Shown here piece by piece: positions 10,420 through 18,643 of a stretch of 64,000 nt of DNA. Each line of letters begins with the position of its first letter. Position 1 is the stretch's first letter. Source of the stretch: Deltaproteobacteria bacterium (GTDB lineage: Bacteria; Myxococcota_A; Polyangia; JAAYKL01); contig JAFGQN010000165.1 in assembly GCA_016935665.1 (NCBI GenBank), positions 38,743-102,742 on the forward strand, read 5' to 3'. The notes beneath the pieces are model-generated. The model saw only the letters and a program-made list of their open reading frames with translations, did not search any database and had not been told where the DNA came from. Position numbers and translations under genes: made by a program.

Positions 10420-11565
10420 ATGCGCGAATTGATTTTTTGTACGGCCATCGCGGCTATGAGTCTGTCTTTGTGTGGGTGTCAAAAAGGGACGTCCAAACCC
10501 ACCGTGCCCAGCGCTCCCAAAGAAACCGCACCAAAAGAACCGGATTACACCAGGTTTGGCGCCCTTAAGAAGGTAACCTTCGATGTGACGCTTCCATTCT
10601 TTGCGGGGTCAACCGTTGACAACGACACCCCTTGTTTTGTGAAGGTAGAGGACATCAAGACAACCGCTGCCGATGATCGGCTGCCGCACCGTATAGATAA
10701 AAACATCGAAAGTGTCACCGCGACCATTATGGACTGGTTTTTGGAGGATTTGAAACCGGATTTGGTTACTTTGGAAGTGACGAAGAATTGGAAAGTCTCC
10801 TTCGACGACCTGGTCGCCAAAGAGCTCGATGCGGAGGAACTTCGATTTGCGGAAGATCCCAAATGCTTTACAAATCAGGGATGGCTGCCGGATAACCATC
10901 ACCTGATTACAGCGGTTTTTGGTGCGCGAAAAATTCTGTTTGAATCAACCGTTCCATTGACGGACGATATAAGAAAAGCAATTAAATCCGCCGCTGCCGG
11001 CAAAGACATTGAAATGACAACCGGCGGCCTCGGGGATGATCCTCAAAACCCCGAACCCGTAACGGAGTGGGAATTGTCCTTTAAAAAACCCATGTTTTTT
11101 GGCGCCAAAGAAATTTCGAAGCATATGTGGCGAAAAGAGGACAATAAATATGATTGCGAGCTGATCTATGTCACCGGGGCGAAGCAGAAGCCTGTGACAC
11201 CGGAGTGCGTCCAATACCGAGAGTCGAAGTTTTCCTTTTCTATTGTAAAAGGAGGCGAAAAACCCGTTTCGGTTACCGTTGCCACCAAAGGAAAGAAAAA
11301 GACTGTTCCGCTAAACTGGCAGGAAGTCGTCAAACTGCGCGTCAGTGATAGAATTTATCTTTGGTTGAGGGCCGAAAAAGTCGAAGTGGGCTCCAGCCTT
11401 AGAATCAACAGCGTGGTGCTCAATCCTGTACCTATCCCCGGTGAAAAAACGGAGGAAGAGGAAGAAGACGAAATGGTTATCAATGAGAACGACGTGCAAA
11501 AAGAAGACGACAAACCGCGTCCTGCCAAATCCAATAATCCCGTCGACGCCTATCTCTACAATTAA
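10420..11565 (+). CDS. Lipoprotein of unknown function (381 aa)
   Basis: The product starts with a lipoprotein signal peptide whose lipobox is LCGC around residue 19, followed by a Pro/Lys-rich tether, so it is likely anchored to a membrane facing the periplasm. The rest has alternating strands and no motif that I recognise; the last 45 residues are strongly charged (runs of Glu, then Lys/Asp). The start at 10420 is preferred over 10408 because GGAGG sits five bases in front of it. It stands alone on its strand; the next gene converges on it. No function is proposed. Confidence 0.75.
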   Translation: MRELIFCTAIAAMSLSLCGCQKGTSKPTVPSAPKETAPKEPDYTRFGALKKVTFDVTLPFFAGSTVDNDTPCFVKVEDIKTTAADDRLPHRIDKNIESVTATIMDWFLEDLKPDLVTLEVTKNWKVSFDDLVAKELDAEELRFAEDPKCFTNQGWLPDNHHLITAVFGARKILFESTVPLTDDIRKAIKSAAAGKDIEMTTGGLGDDPQNPEPVTEWELSFKKPMFFGAKEISKHMWRKEDNKYDCELIYVTGAKQKPVTPECVQYRESKFSFSIVKGGEKPVSVTVATKGKKKTVPLNWQEVVKLRVSDRIYLWLRAEKVEVGSSLRINSVVLNPVPIPGEKTEEEEEDEMVINENDVQKEDDKPRPAKSNNPVDAYLYN

Positions 11566-11733
11566 ATTGTTTTTTGACCCCGCTGCCCAAATATCCATCA
11601 GATAAATCAATTCGCAGCCAGAATTTAATTGGCGCAATCATTTCAACACATGCGAAACAGGCCAGTTTTTTTTGGGGGGGGCGACTTCTCGATGGATTCG
11701 ATGGTTATCCCTTTTAGTGATTTTTCAACGGAT

Positions 11734-12495
11734 TTATTTGGTTGTACAAACCAGTTCCAGGGTGTAGGAGCCCTCAATTCCGTCGTATCCGTCCACGACA
11801 ATGTAACGGGCGACGCCGGATTCAGCGGTGAAGGGGAGATTGAAATCGGTGGGTGTGCCGTTGGGATGGGCGTTGCAAGCCAAACTGTTTGAGATCAGGT
11901 CAGAGGTATCGCAGTCTTCGAGGAGAAACAGGCTCAGGCTGTCTGATTGGTTGGTAATGCGGGCGTCGACTTCGTAGTCGGCGTCGGGGATGAACAGATA
12001 CACCGATTCCGGTCCCGACATGAACATTGCCGAGCACGCATAGCCGTTCCAACGTGAAAGATTGCCCACGGTGGTGCCATCGATTTGATCGCCGCACTGG
12101 ATTGTCTGCGCGCCGGAGCAGTTCACAGCTGCGGTATCTGATTCGGTCTCTGTTTCAGAATCGGTTGTAACAGGAACAGTGGCCGTTTCGGAATCGGCGT
12201 TGGTGTCAGAATCGGCGTTGGTGTCAGAATCGGCGCTGGTGTCGGAATCGGCATCGGTGTCGGTAGCGGTATCAGCGTCCGTCTCGGTGTTGGTATCGGA
12301 AACCGTGTGCGTATCGGTATCCGTATCTGCGTCTGTATCACCGTTAGTGTCGGTATTGGTGTCGTTGCCGGAATCGGACTCGGCAGATGATGCTGTATCC
12401 GTTGCTGTGTCGTTTCCGCCGGATGTGCTGTTGTTACTGCAGGCGCCAGAAATCACAGCGGCCAGCACTAAAAAAGTAGCAGGGATAGTTTTCAT
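11734..12495 (-). CDS. Lipoprotein with Asp/Thr repeat linker and C-terminal beta domain
   Basis: A 253-residue protein with a signal peptide and lipobox SGAC (Cys19). Residues about 20-120 are a low-complexity linker of D-T, D-A-D-T and D-S-D-T units, typical of surface lipoproteins in Myxococcota-like genomes. The folded part (about 123-253) contains Cys pairs (NCSGAQTIQC at its start) and a pattern seen in bacterial pre-peptidase-C-like beta sandwiches (SVYLFIPDADYEVDARI, SLSLFLLEDCD, YIVVDGYDGIEGSYTLEL). That domain is usually an extracellular accessory or binding module. GAGAGG precedes the start. The linker is encoded by imperfect tandem repeats, so its length may vary among strains. 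Confidence 0.82.
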   Translation of the reverse strand: MKTIPATFLVLAAVISGACSNNSTSGGNDTATDTASSAESDSGNDTNTDTNGDTDADTDTDTHTVSDTNTETDADTATDTDADSDTSADSDTNADSDTNADSETATVPVTTDSETETESDTAAVNCSGAQTIQCGDQIDGTTVGNLSRWNGYACSAMFMSGPESVYLFIPDADYEVDARITNQSDSLSLFLLEDCDTSDLISNSLACNAHPNGTPTDFNLPFTAESGVARYIVVDGYDGIEGSYTLELVCTTK

Positions 12496-12716
12496 GCAAT
12501 GCCTCTCTTTGAAGATATTTGTATTGTTTGGTCAGACAATATTACTACATTTGTGTACCGGATAACAATTGCGATTTGTGGCAATGACAGGGCCATCGCA
12601 AGAACCGATTAAATCATCCAAAATAATGTTGGGTTCAGGGTTTATCCCCAGGTCGCTTGCCGTTTACGGTGTCAGATAAACTACCACACTATCGTTGGAT
12701 ATGTTATATAACCCGC

Positions 12717-13295
12717 ATGAAATCGAGCCGCAAAGAATCTACTGCAATTACATTTGCCGCCGGTGCTCTGTTGACACTGCTTGGCGGAGGGTTGTTTGCC
12801 ATGAATGTGATAATGCTGTATCGCCGTGTCGATTTTGCGACGCACAATTTTTTTCTTGTAACGTTTGTATTTCTCGTTGGACCGGGCGTGATGATTTTTT
12901 CACGCCGCAAGGGGACAGTATCTGAGTTGAAAGAGTTGATATTTGACGCTTCATCATCGAAAAACATGAGTAAGTTTAATCGCGTGGGATCCTGGCTCGA
13001 CAAAGCGTCCATCTTTAACGGAGTGAAAAGAGGGGTGGCGCGACTGAATTCCGATGGCCCTTGCAATTCGTTGCGCGAAGAGTTGGGCCGCGGACGCTTT
13101 GCTGCGCTGATCGTTTGGATATTTCTATCAATGGGGGTGGCTATCTGGAGCAGTATTGAAGCGCATTGGTACTATTTTGGCAGAGCGAAAACCTTTTTGA
13201 AAACAGAGGAACACATTTCCGTTGAGAGGCAAAACAAACTCAACGAAAAAAAACGTCGAGCACGCATCGAAGAAATCGAGGAGACACAAAAATAA
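12717..13295 (+). CDS. Membrane protein of unknown function, three predicted helices
   Basis: A 192-residue product from the ATG at 12717; the frame is open 20 codons upstream. Hydrophobic stretches lie near residues 12-33, 43-62 and 132-150. The C-terminal 35 residues are basic, charged and helical (NEKKRRARIEEIEETQK). No ribosome site precedes the ATG, while a TATATA stretch lies ten bases upstream, so a leaderless message is possible. The stop at 13293-13295 is followed in the same frame by a further 46 codons of similar charged sequence (separate entry), so the reading frame may once have been longer. I do not recognise the family. Confidence 0.5.
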   Translation: MKSSRKESTAITFAAGALLTLLGGGLFAMNVIMLYRRVDFATHNFFLVTFVFLVGPGVMIFSRRKGTVSELKELIFDASSSKNMSKFNRVGSWLDKASIFNGVKRGVARLNSDGPCNSLREELGRGRFAALIVWIFLSMGVAIWSSIEAHWYYFGRAKTFLKTEEHISVERQNKLNEKKRRARIEEIEETQK

Positions 13296-13298
13296 TGG

Positions 13299-13436
13299 AT
13301 GCGAAAGCTGGACGAAAAGGCGCAGGAGTGCAGGAAGAAATTTCGCCAGTCGCTATGGCGTCGTGTACATGATACCGATACTGGCGTCGACACCGGCATC
13401 GATACCGTCAGTGGCGCCCTAAAGCAGCGACTTTAA
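13299..13436 (+). CDS. Short in-frame continuation ORF (45 aa) after the stop of the membrane protein gene
   Basis: Directly after the TAA of the preceding gene, and in the same frame, lies ATG plus 44 codons. The sequence starts like a continuation of the charged helix (MRKLDEKAQECRKKF) and ends with a small Asp-Thr-Gly repeat (DTDTGVDTGIDT), the composition of linkers in other genes here. It could be a tail cut off by a nonsense mutation or a chance ORF. No separate ribosome site is visible. Confidence 0.25.
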   Translation: MRKLDEKAQECRKKFRQSLWRRVHDTDTGVDTGIDTVSGALKQRL

Positions 13437-13753
13437 CGTTATGTTGAACAGGCCCTCCTTATGTTGAAATGATGACCTGAAAAATCGGAAGAAGTAAAAA
13501 CGAATGTACCGGCGAATCCGCCTCATGAGAGTTCATTCCAATTAAGCCCCTCTGTTCGACCGTTTTTAAGATTTTGTTGCGCCTTCTGAATTTTTTTTTT
13601 TCAAACACCAATGATTTCGACCCGTTCGAAATACCTCGGGCGTTTCCGGGACCGGGATTTTTTGGTGTTTTGCCAAAAAAAAAATTTCGTTTCCCATTGT
13701 TCGCTCCTCGTGTGTTACCTTTCAGTAACCTTAAACCTGAAGGGAGATAACCT
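13437..13753. other. Intergenic region, no feature recognised
   Basis: AT-rich stretch with long homopolymer runs (T at about 13591-13601, A at about 13675-13684). No ORF with a ribosome site, no palindrome of note. The last 15 bases hold the AAGGGAG site of the next gene. Confidence 0.4.
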
Positions 13754-14653
13754 ATGAAAATGCTGCCTGCTCTTTTTTTTAGTGGACTGCTGGTGATGAC
13801 CACAACAGCGTTCGCCGACTACTGTTTTTTAAGTGACGAATGTGACGGCGAGCAAATCTGCACTGATTTTGTAGAATGTGCAGCCCCGCAGTATGTGTCT
13901 CTTTTGGCATGTGAAGGGGATGACGACTGTTCCGAGCTGCGCACCTGCTCAGATGGCCTGTGCAAACCCACCGGGGTTTACTGCGAAAGCAACACCGGGG
14001 TCGGTATTGTGACTGCTTATGAGAGTCTTTTCGAGTGTCGCGATGACACTGTGGGCGGTTCAGTCCATGGTGGCGAGTGGGATTGGCTCTGTGAACCCGG
14101 GGGAGAAAATGAGCGCAATTGTGATTTGGCGGAGGTTCATGAAATGCCGGAGCTGACCCTCGACAGCCTGTATGAAAACTGTCGTCGGCAACTGGCTAGC
14201 CTCTGTGGTAAAAAGGACCTTGATCCGGAAGAAGAATGCACAGAGGAGGCGCTGGCAGTTTGTACGGAATGGGTTCTATTCGATACGCAGCTGAGCGCCG
14301 CGTGCACTGAAGACAAAGATGCCAAAGACAGCCGCTCTGCTGAAATTGTCGCATCACCGTCTTGGGTAGTTCACTGTTGTCGCTACGAGTTCAAAGAAGA
14401 CCGCGAAGGTATTGAGTCGTATTTGTCGTGCGTTTCAGAGTTGTCTCCCTCGGATTGTGAGGCCGTAGACGACTGCGTCACTGATGTATACGGTGAGGAA
14501 CGCTCCAGCGCATCTGACGGAATGAGCGGCAGTTCTGATTCCAGGGATGAAGGAGATGACAAGGTTGGCGCCAACGATAGCGCACAAAACAGCGGATGCG
14601 CCGTTGAACAACCCGGGCGCGCTGTTCATTCTCTGCTACAGTTGCTTCCATAA
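13754..14653 (+). CDS. Secreted Cys-rich protein with unusual C-terminal tail
   Basis: A 299-residue protein with a Sec signal peptide (cleavage probably after AFA, residue 21). The mature part is rich in Cys: an N-terminal block of about 60 residues (CDGEQIC, CAAPQ, CEGDDDC, CSDGLC) resembles small disulfide-bonded domains, and a longer helical part follows with spaced Cys pairs. Near the end there is a Ser/Asp-rich spacer, then a tail reading Gly-Cys, ten residues, SLL and five more residues. The trypsin-like protein at 38618-40204 ends the same way, which suggests a sorting or anchoring signal. AAGGGAG precedes the start. No enzyme motif is visible. Confidence 0.75.
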   Translation: MKMLPALFFSGLLVMTTTAFADYCFLSDECDGEQICTDFVECAAPQYVSLLACEGDDDCSELRTCSDGLCKPTGVYCESNTGVGIVTAYESLFECRDDTVGGSVHGGEWDWLCEPGGENERNCDLAEVHEMPELTLDSLYENCRRQLASLCGKKDLDPEEECTEEALAVCTEWVLFDTQLSAACTEDKDAKDSRSAEIVASPSWVVHCCRYEFKEDREGIESYLSCVSELSPSDCEAVDDCVTDVYGEERSSASDGMSGSSDSRDEGDDKVGANDSAQNSGCAVEQPGRAVHSLLQLLP

Positions 14654-14863
14654 GTCGAATCGATTGAATTAAAATGGCACCTCGCGAATATTGGTTGGAT
14701 TGTAAGCTGATCCGGTAAACTCACGGGTCCCCGTAAATGGTCTCTTAATCACAGCTGTATTGCATGCTAATAAATCGAAGACATCAGGCTGATATTCTGT
14801 TCAAAATGCAGTTGCGGCGTTTATCCCTGATGTATCCCCACTTTTTTTTTGGAGAAGAGCAGA

Positions 14864-15394
14864 ATGAATCGCTTTTTTGACATTCGATTCGCTGTTTGTA
14901 TAGGTTTCATTTGTCTGGCATCGCTAACAACATTAGCAAAATCGCAAGAAATATCCACAGACTTTTCCATATTCATTAATGCGCGCAAAACGGGCGATGC
15001 CGCAGCAGTGAATCAATTTGTAATTGATGGCGCATCGGTAAATGGGCAGGAATATGGAGATTGGTCTCCGTTGATGTGGGCGATTTTTCATGGGCACAGG
15101 GAAATAGTTCAACGCCACCAGGATTCGGGTGCGGATACCAATTATACGGACCACATCCGGCAAACACCATTCATATTTGCAGTCAGAGTCCCCCCTGCTG
15201 AGTCGCCTCATTTTCCGTGCGCGAATACAATCAAACCTAAACCGAACAGGTCTTTAATAACACTCCCCCTCGGCGTTGCTGTCAACCGTGGCCGACGTCC
15301 ATCCATGATTATTTATCAGGCTGTTGGCGAACTGCTGAGCTTCACATTGAAGCAGAGTATCATTATAGCTGATGTTTATATAGGATCCACTTGA
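14864..15394 (+). pseudogene. Ankyrin-repeat protein, apparently truncated
   Basis: The frame starts with a signal peptide (residues 1-30, start chosen by GGAGAAGAG upstream) and two to three ankyrin repeats at about 35-105, with motifs DGASVNGQEYGDWSPLMWAIFH and SGADTNYTD. After QTPFIFAV, about residue 107, the repeat pattern stops abruptly and the remaining 70 residues look random. The frame then overlaps, antisense, the last 141 bases of the convergent leucine-rich gene. The simplest reading is that the 3' part of an ankyrin gene was lost and the frame runs into foreign sequence. A short functional secreted ankyrin protein cannot be excluded. Confidence 0.55.
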
Positions 15395-18247
15395 CGTGAT
15401 GTTGTCGAGGGCATCCAAATTCTCAAGGGCAGGATTATATCTGATAGTCAGGTTTTGCAATGTGGTAACCCCTTCGAGACCTGTCAGCGAAGTCAGCGAT
15501 GCATTGGCGGTTTTGATGTTTCCAACAATCAGCTCTCCAATGGTTGTCAGGCCGGAGAGCCCGGCAAGGTCGGGCAATTTCGGATTTCCGACCACGACAA
15601 AAGTGCCCAGAGTAGATAAATTGGAAAAAGCGGCAGTGCTGGCCAATTCGGCATTGTAGTACAAATACAACCGTCTCGCAGAGGAAAAGCTGTTTAACCC
15701 GCTGAGACTGGTTAAACTGGCGTTGGTCAATGCGCCATCCGGTTTCGAGTTACCCAACGTGAAGGTTCCTCCAACAGTCTCAAGTTTGCCAAGCCCTGTT
15801 AAATCTGCCACGTCATCAAGGCCGTACAATGAAAAGTGGTTGTCAATTTGAATCACATTATCGAGACCGGTCAGGTCTGCAAGTGCACTCATTGAATGAA
15901 TTGTTGCATCGCCGTAGATGCGAGTCAACCCTTCGAGACCTGTCAGGCTGATGAGCTGGGGATTGTTGAAAATGCTCAAATCTCGCAAATAGGTCAGATT
16001 GCCCAGCTGCGAAATATCGGTGAGATAATTCTCGTTCGAAATTTCAAGCGCGCCGTTGATGGTGGCCACATCTTCCAACCCGACGAGCGACGTGAGATGA
16101 TTGTTATTAATAAGTAAATTATTTAGCGTTGTTACCCCCCCCAAAGCGCTGATGTCGCTCAACTGAGTATTGCTGTCAAGATTCACAGACACCGGTCCCG
16201 TCAGGTTTTCGAGACCCGTCAGAGACACCAGCTGCATGTTGTTTTTAACATAAACAGAATCTGCATTTTGCAGCGCTTCGAGACCGGCCATCGAGGTCAT
16301 GATGTCGTTGTCGTAGACAGCGAGGAATTCAAGGCTGGCCAGACTATTCAATCCGTCGCAATCTGTAAGTGCGTCGTTGTTATCAAGCTTAAAATCTTCC
16401 TGCACAACCTCTAGATTTTTAAGTCCCGACAGGGAAGAGAGCTGGGGGTTGGAAGAAATCGTTGCATACCTCAGAGACGTAACGCCTTCGAGACCGTCCA
16501 GGGATTCAAGTGCATCATTGTTATACACGTACAAAGTATCCATACTGCTGACATTCGACAGGGCGGTTATGTCATTTAACATCTCGTTCCCGTCCCAGAG
16601 TTGGGCATGTCCAAGAGTCAGAGAGTCTACTGTGTGCAGATTGCCGAGACCATCCAGGGAAAGCAAAGTGTTATTCCCAGTTACTCTCAGCCTGGCAAGG
16701 CGCTGCACACCTTCAAGTCCCTGCAAATTGGGCAGCGCCGGATTGCAGCGAATCGTTATCTCAGTCACATCGCTTAAATTCCCAAGGGCTGAAATGTCGG
16801 CGAGCACATCATTGGAAAAATTTCCCTCGCAAGGATAGCTGTACTCTGTTCCGCCCAAATTGAATTCCGCCACAGAGGTGAGAGACTCCAAACCATTAAG
16901 GGAGGTCAGTGCTTCCATGTCATATATTTCAAACTCTCCACCAACCCTGGTCAGGTGATCCAGTCCGGTCATACTTTTTACCTGCGGATTATCTTCTATT
17001 GTCACATGTTTATCCACCTGAACGAGCCCCTCCAGCCCCGAGAGCCACTTCATCTCTGTGTTGCCGCTGATGACCAGGCTGCCTTCGATACACGCCAGTG
17101 ATGCAATACCGGTCAGACTGGTCAGCGTGGTACTTGTGACAGTCAGGTTCCCTTTTAGCAAAGTAGTTCCCGCGAAAGCGGCAATCCCGGCGTCGCCTGT
17201 AATTGTGACGTTACCATTGTGAACCTTGCCGCCACATTCATAACATTCTTCTGTGGTGGTCCATTGACCAGCTTCGCACAAACTTCTAAAAACACCTCTA
17301 TCATTCAATCCACACGGTATTTGCGACAGTTTGGTGTTGCCGTTGTGACATTCGTCGTCGTCCAGGCAAACGGTGGTGTTTTCCCATACACCGTCGTTGC
17401 ATTGCTGCTGGAAAGTGGCATTGCCATTATAGCCGCCCAATCCCCCTGCCCCTGGGGCGGTGCAGATAGTATCGCCTTTTTGCACAGTACTGTTGACACA
17501 TTCGTCGGGGTCCACACACACACTGCTGTCCTGCCATTGGCCATCTGTGCAAACAAGGTCATAGGTGGCATTCCCGTTGTAGCCGCCACCGTCACATGAT
17601 ATGTCTCCCCGAGTTGTCGTGCCATTGGTGCAAACATCAGGATCAACACAGACAGTCGTCAGGGACCATGCATTGTCGTTGCACGCCTCCTGATACACGG
17701 CGTTTCCGTTTAATCCTCCGCACGAAGCGCTGGTGAGTCGTGTATGACCGTCAGTACATACAAATACCTCTGACTCCGTTGCCGATGCCGTATCCTGGGT
17801 ATCGCTGCCGGTGTCCTGAGTGTCGCTACCCGTATCCTGGGTATCGCTGCCGGTGTCCTGAGTGTCGCTACCCGTATCCTGGGTATCGCTGCCGGTGTCC
17901 TGAGTGTCGCTATCGTTTTCCTGGGTATCGCTGCCGGTGTCCTGCGTATCGCTACCAGAGTCTGGTGTGTCGTCACCTGTATCTTCGGTGTCACCAGAAT
18001 CGGGTAAAGTTGTGTCTGCCGTATGGGTGGCCGAATCTCCCCCTTCAACAGTACCCGTATCCGTCATTGGCGTCGAAGATGAATCCGAGGCGGTATCCAA
18101 TGCGCCATACGTACCGGTGTCTTCGGAATCTGTCGAACTCGTACCACTGGTACTATCCTGAGGCTCAACATCGTCTTTTTTACTGGAATTACTGCATGCC
18201 ATTGTACAAAGTAAAACAACAGACAATAACAGGGGTAAAGTTTTCAT
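15254..18247 (-). CDS. Large surface lipoprotein: repeat linker, Cys-rich repeats and leucine-rich repeats
   Basis: A 997-residue product with lipobox TMAC (Cys18). Residues 20-160 are a low-complexity tether, including units of SDTQDTG and SDTQEND. Residues about 165-335 hold four Cys-rich repeats of roughly 43 residues (C-x-NG, then a Cys pair, G-x-W, C-x-D-x-D-x-C). From about 340 to the end are leucine-rich, receptor-L-like repeats (LTSLTGLEGL, LSGLKNLEVV) that alternate with long beta strands. This is a surface-exposed binding protein; the ligand is unknown. AAGGAG precedes the start. The tether is encoded by a near-exact 42-base tandem repeat (separate entry). It converges with, and overlaps, the truncated ankyrin gene. 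Confidence 0.88.
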   Translation of the reverse strand: MKTLPLLLSVVLLCTMACSNSSKKDDVEPQDSTSGTSSTDSEDTGTYGALDTASDSSSTPMTDTGTVEGGDSATHTADTTLPDSGDTEDTGDDTPDSGSDTQDTGSDTQENDSDTQDTGSDTQDTGSDTQDTGSDTQDTGSDTQDTGSDTQDTASATESEVFVCTDGHTRLTSASCGGLNGNAVYQEACNDNAWSLTTVCVDPDVCTNGTTTRGDISCDGGGYNGNATYDLVCTDGQWQDSSVCVDPDECVNSTVQKGDTICTAPGAGGLGGYNGNATFQQQCNDGVWENTTVCLDDDECHNGNTKLSQIPCGLNDRGVFRSLCEAGQWTTTEECYECGGKVHNGNVTITGDAGIAAFAGTTLLKGNLTVTSTTLTSLTGIASLACIEGSLVISGNTEMKWLSGLEGLVQVDKHVTIEDNPQVKSMTGLDHLTRVGGEFEIYDMEALTSLNGLESLTSVAEFNLGGTEYSYPCEGNFSNDVLADISALGNLSDVTEITIRCNPALPNLQGLEGVQRLARLRVTGNNTLLSLDGLGNLHTVDSLTLGHAQLWDGNEMLNDITALSNVSSMDTLYVYNNDALESLDGLEGVTSLRYATISSNPQLSSLSGLKNLEVVQEDFKLDNNDALTDCDGLNSLASLEFLAVYDNDIMTSMAGLEALQNADSVYVKNNMQLVSLTGLENLTGPVSVNLDSNTQLSDISALGGVTTLNNLLINNNHLTSLVGLEDVATINGALEISNENYLTDISQLGNLTYLRDLSIFNNPQLISLTGLEGLTRIYGDATIHSMSALADLTGLDNVIQIDNHFSLYGLDDVADLTGLGKLETVGGTFTLGNSKPDGALTNASLTSLSGLNSFSSARRLYLYYNAELASTAAFSNLSTLGTFVVVGNPKLPDLAGLSGLTTIGELIVGNIKTANASLTSLTGLEGVTTLQNLTIRYNPALENLDALDNITSSGSYINISYNDTLLQCEAQQFANSLINNHGWTSATVDSNAEGECY
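17791..17958 (-). repeat. 42-base tandem repeat, four units, inside the LRR lipoprotein gene
   Basis: Four consecutive 42-base units encode two copies each of S-D-T-Q-D-T-G. The first two units are identical or almost so and the last two carry a few changes. The high identity at DNA level, including third positions, implies recent expansion and possible length variation of the tether. Confidence 0.8.
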
Positions 18248-18643
18248 GAGGTCTCCTTAGCGTGAAAAATGAATGAAAATAGAATGAAACGTCTTTTGAC
18301 CCAAACGGGGGTTTGACCACCAGCTTCATTTTCATAACATGTGATGATGCGAATAACCATTTCAAATTCGCCGCGATTGCAACAATTCGCTCATTAAACC
18401 ATCGCGTTCATCATAATAAAAGGTGACTTGCATGATCCCACGCGAGAAATAGGGACACCCCGCATTGATTTGGGATTCTCGGGCAAAAATAGCCGAATTA
18501 ATGGACCGAACAGGTTGAGGAGTCGTGCGTCTGCAACTGATAAATGTACATGATTTGTTTGAACGTCTTTCAGTGACCTTCTTTCTGTGACCCCGACACC
18601 AATGTTCAAAACGCCACCATTTCAGGCCGAGAACCGGGCGTGT
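18248..18643. other. Intergenic region, no feature recognised
   Basis: Lies between two genes on the minus strand. It holds the promoter region of the LRR lipoprotein gene and the 3' flank of the eCIS-cargo-like gene. No ORF with ribosome site, no clear terminator and no repeat was found. Confidence 0.4.

Noticed and set aside
17740..18249. 169-codon plus-strand frame rich in Tyr, Arg and Cys
   Set aside because: It is the antisense reading of the 42-base repeat tether of the LRR lipoprotein gene.
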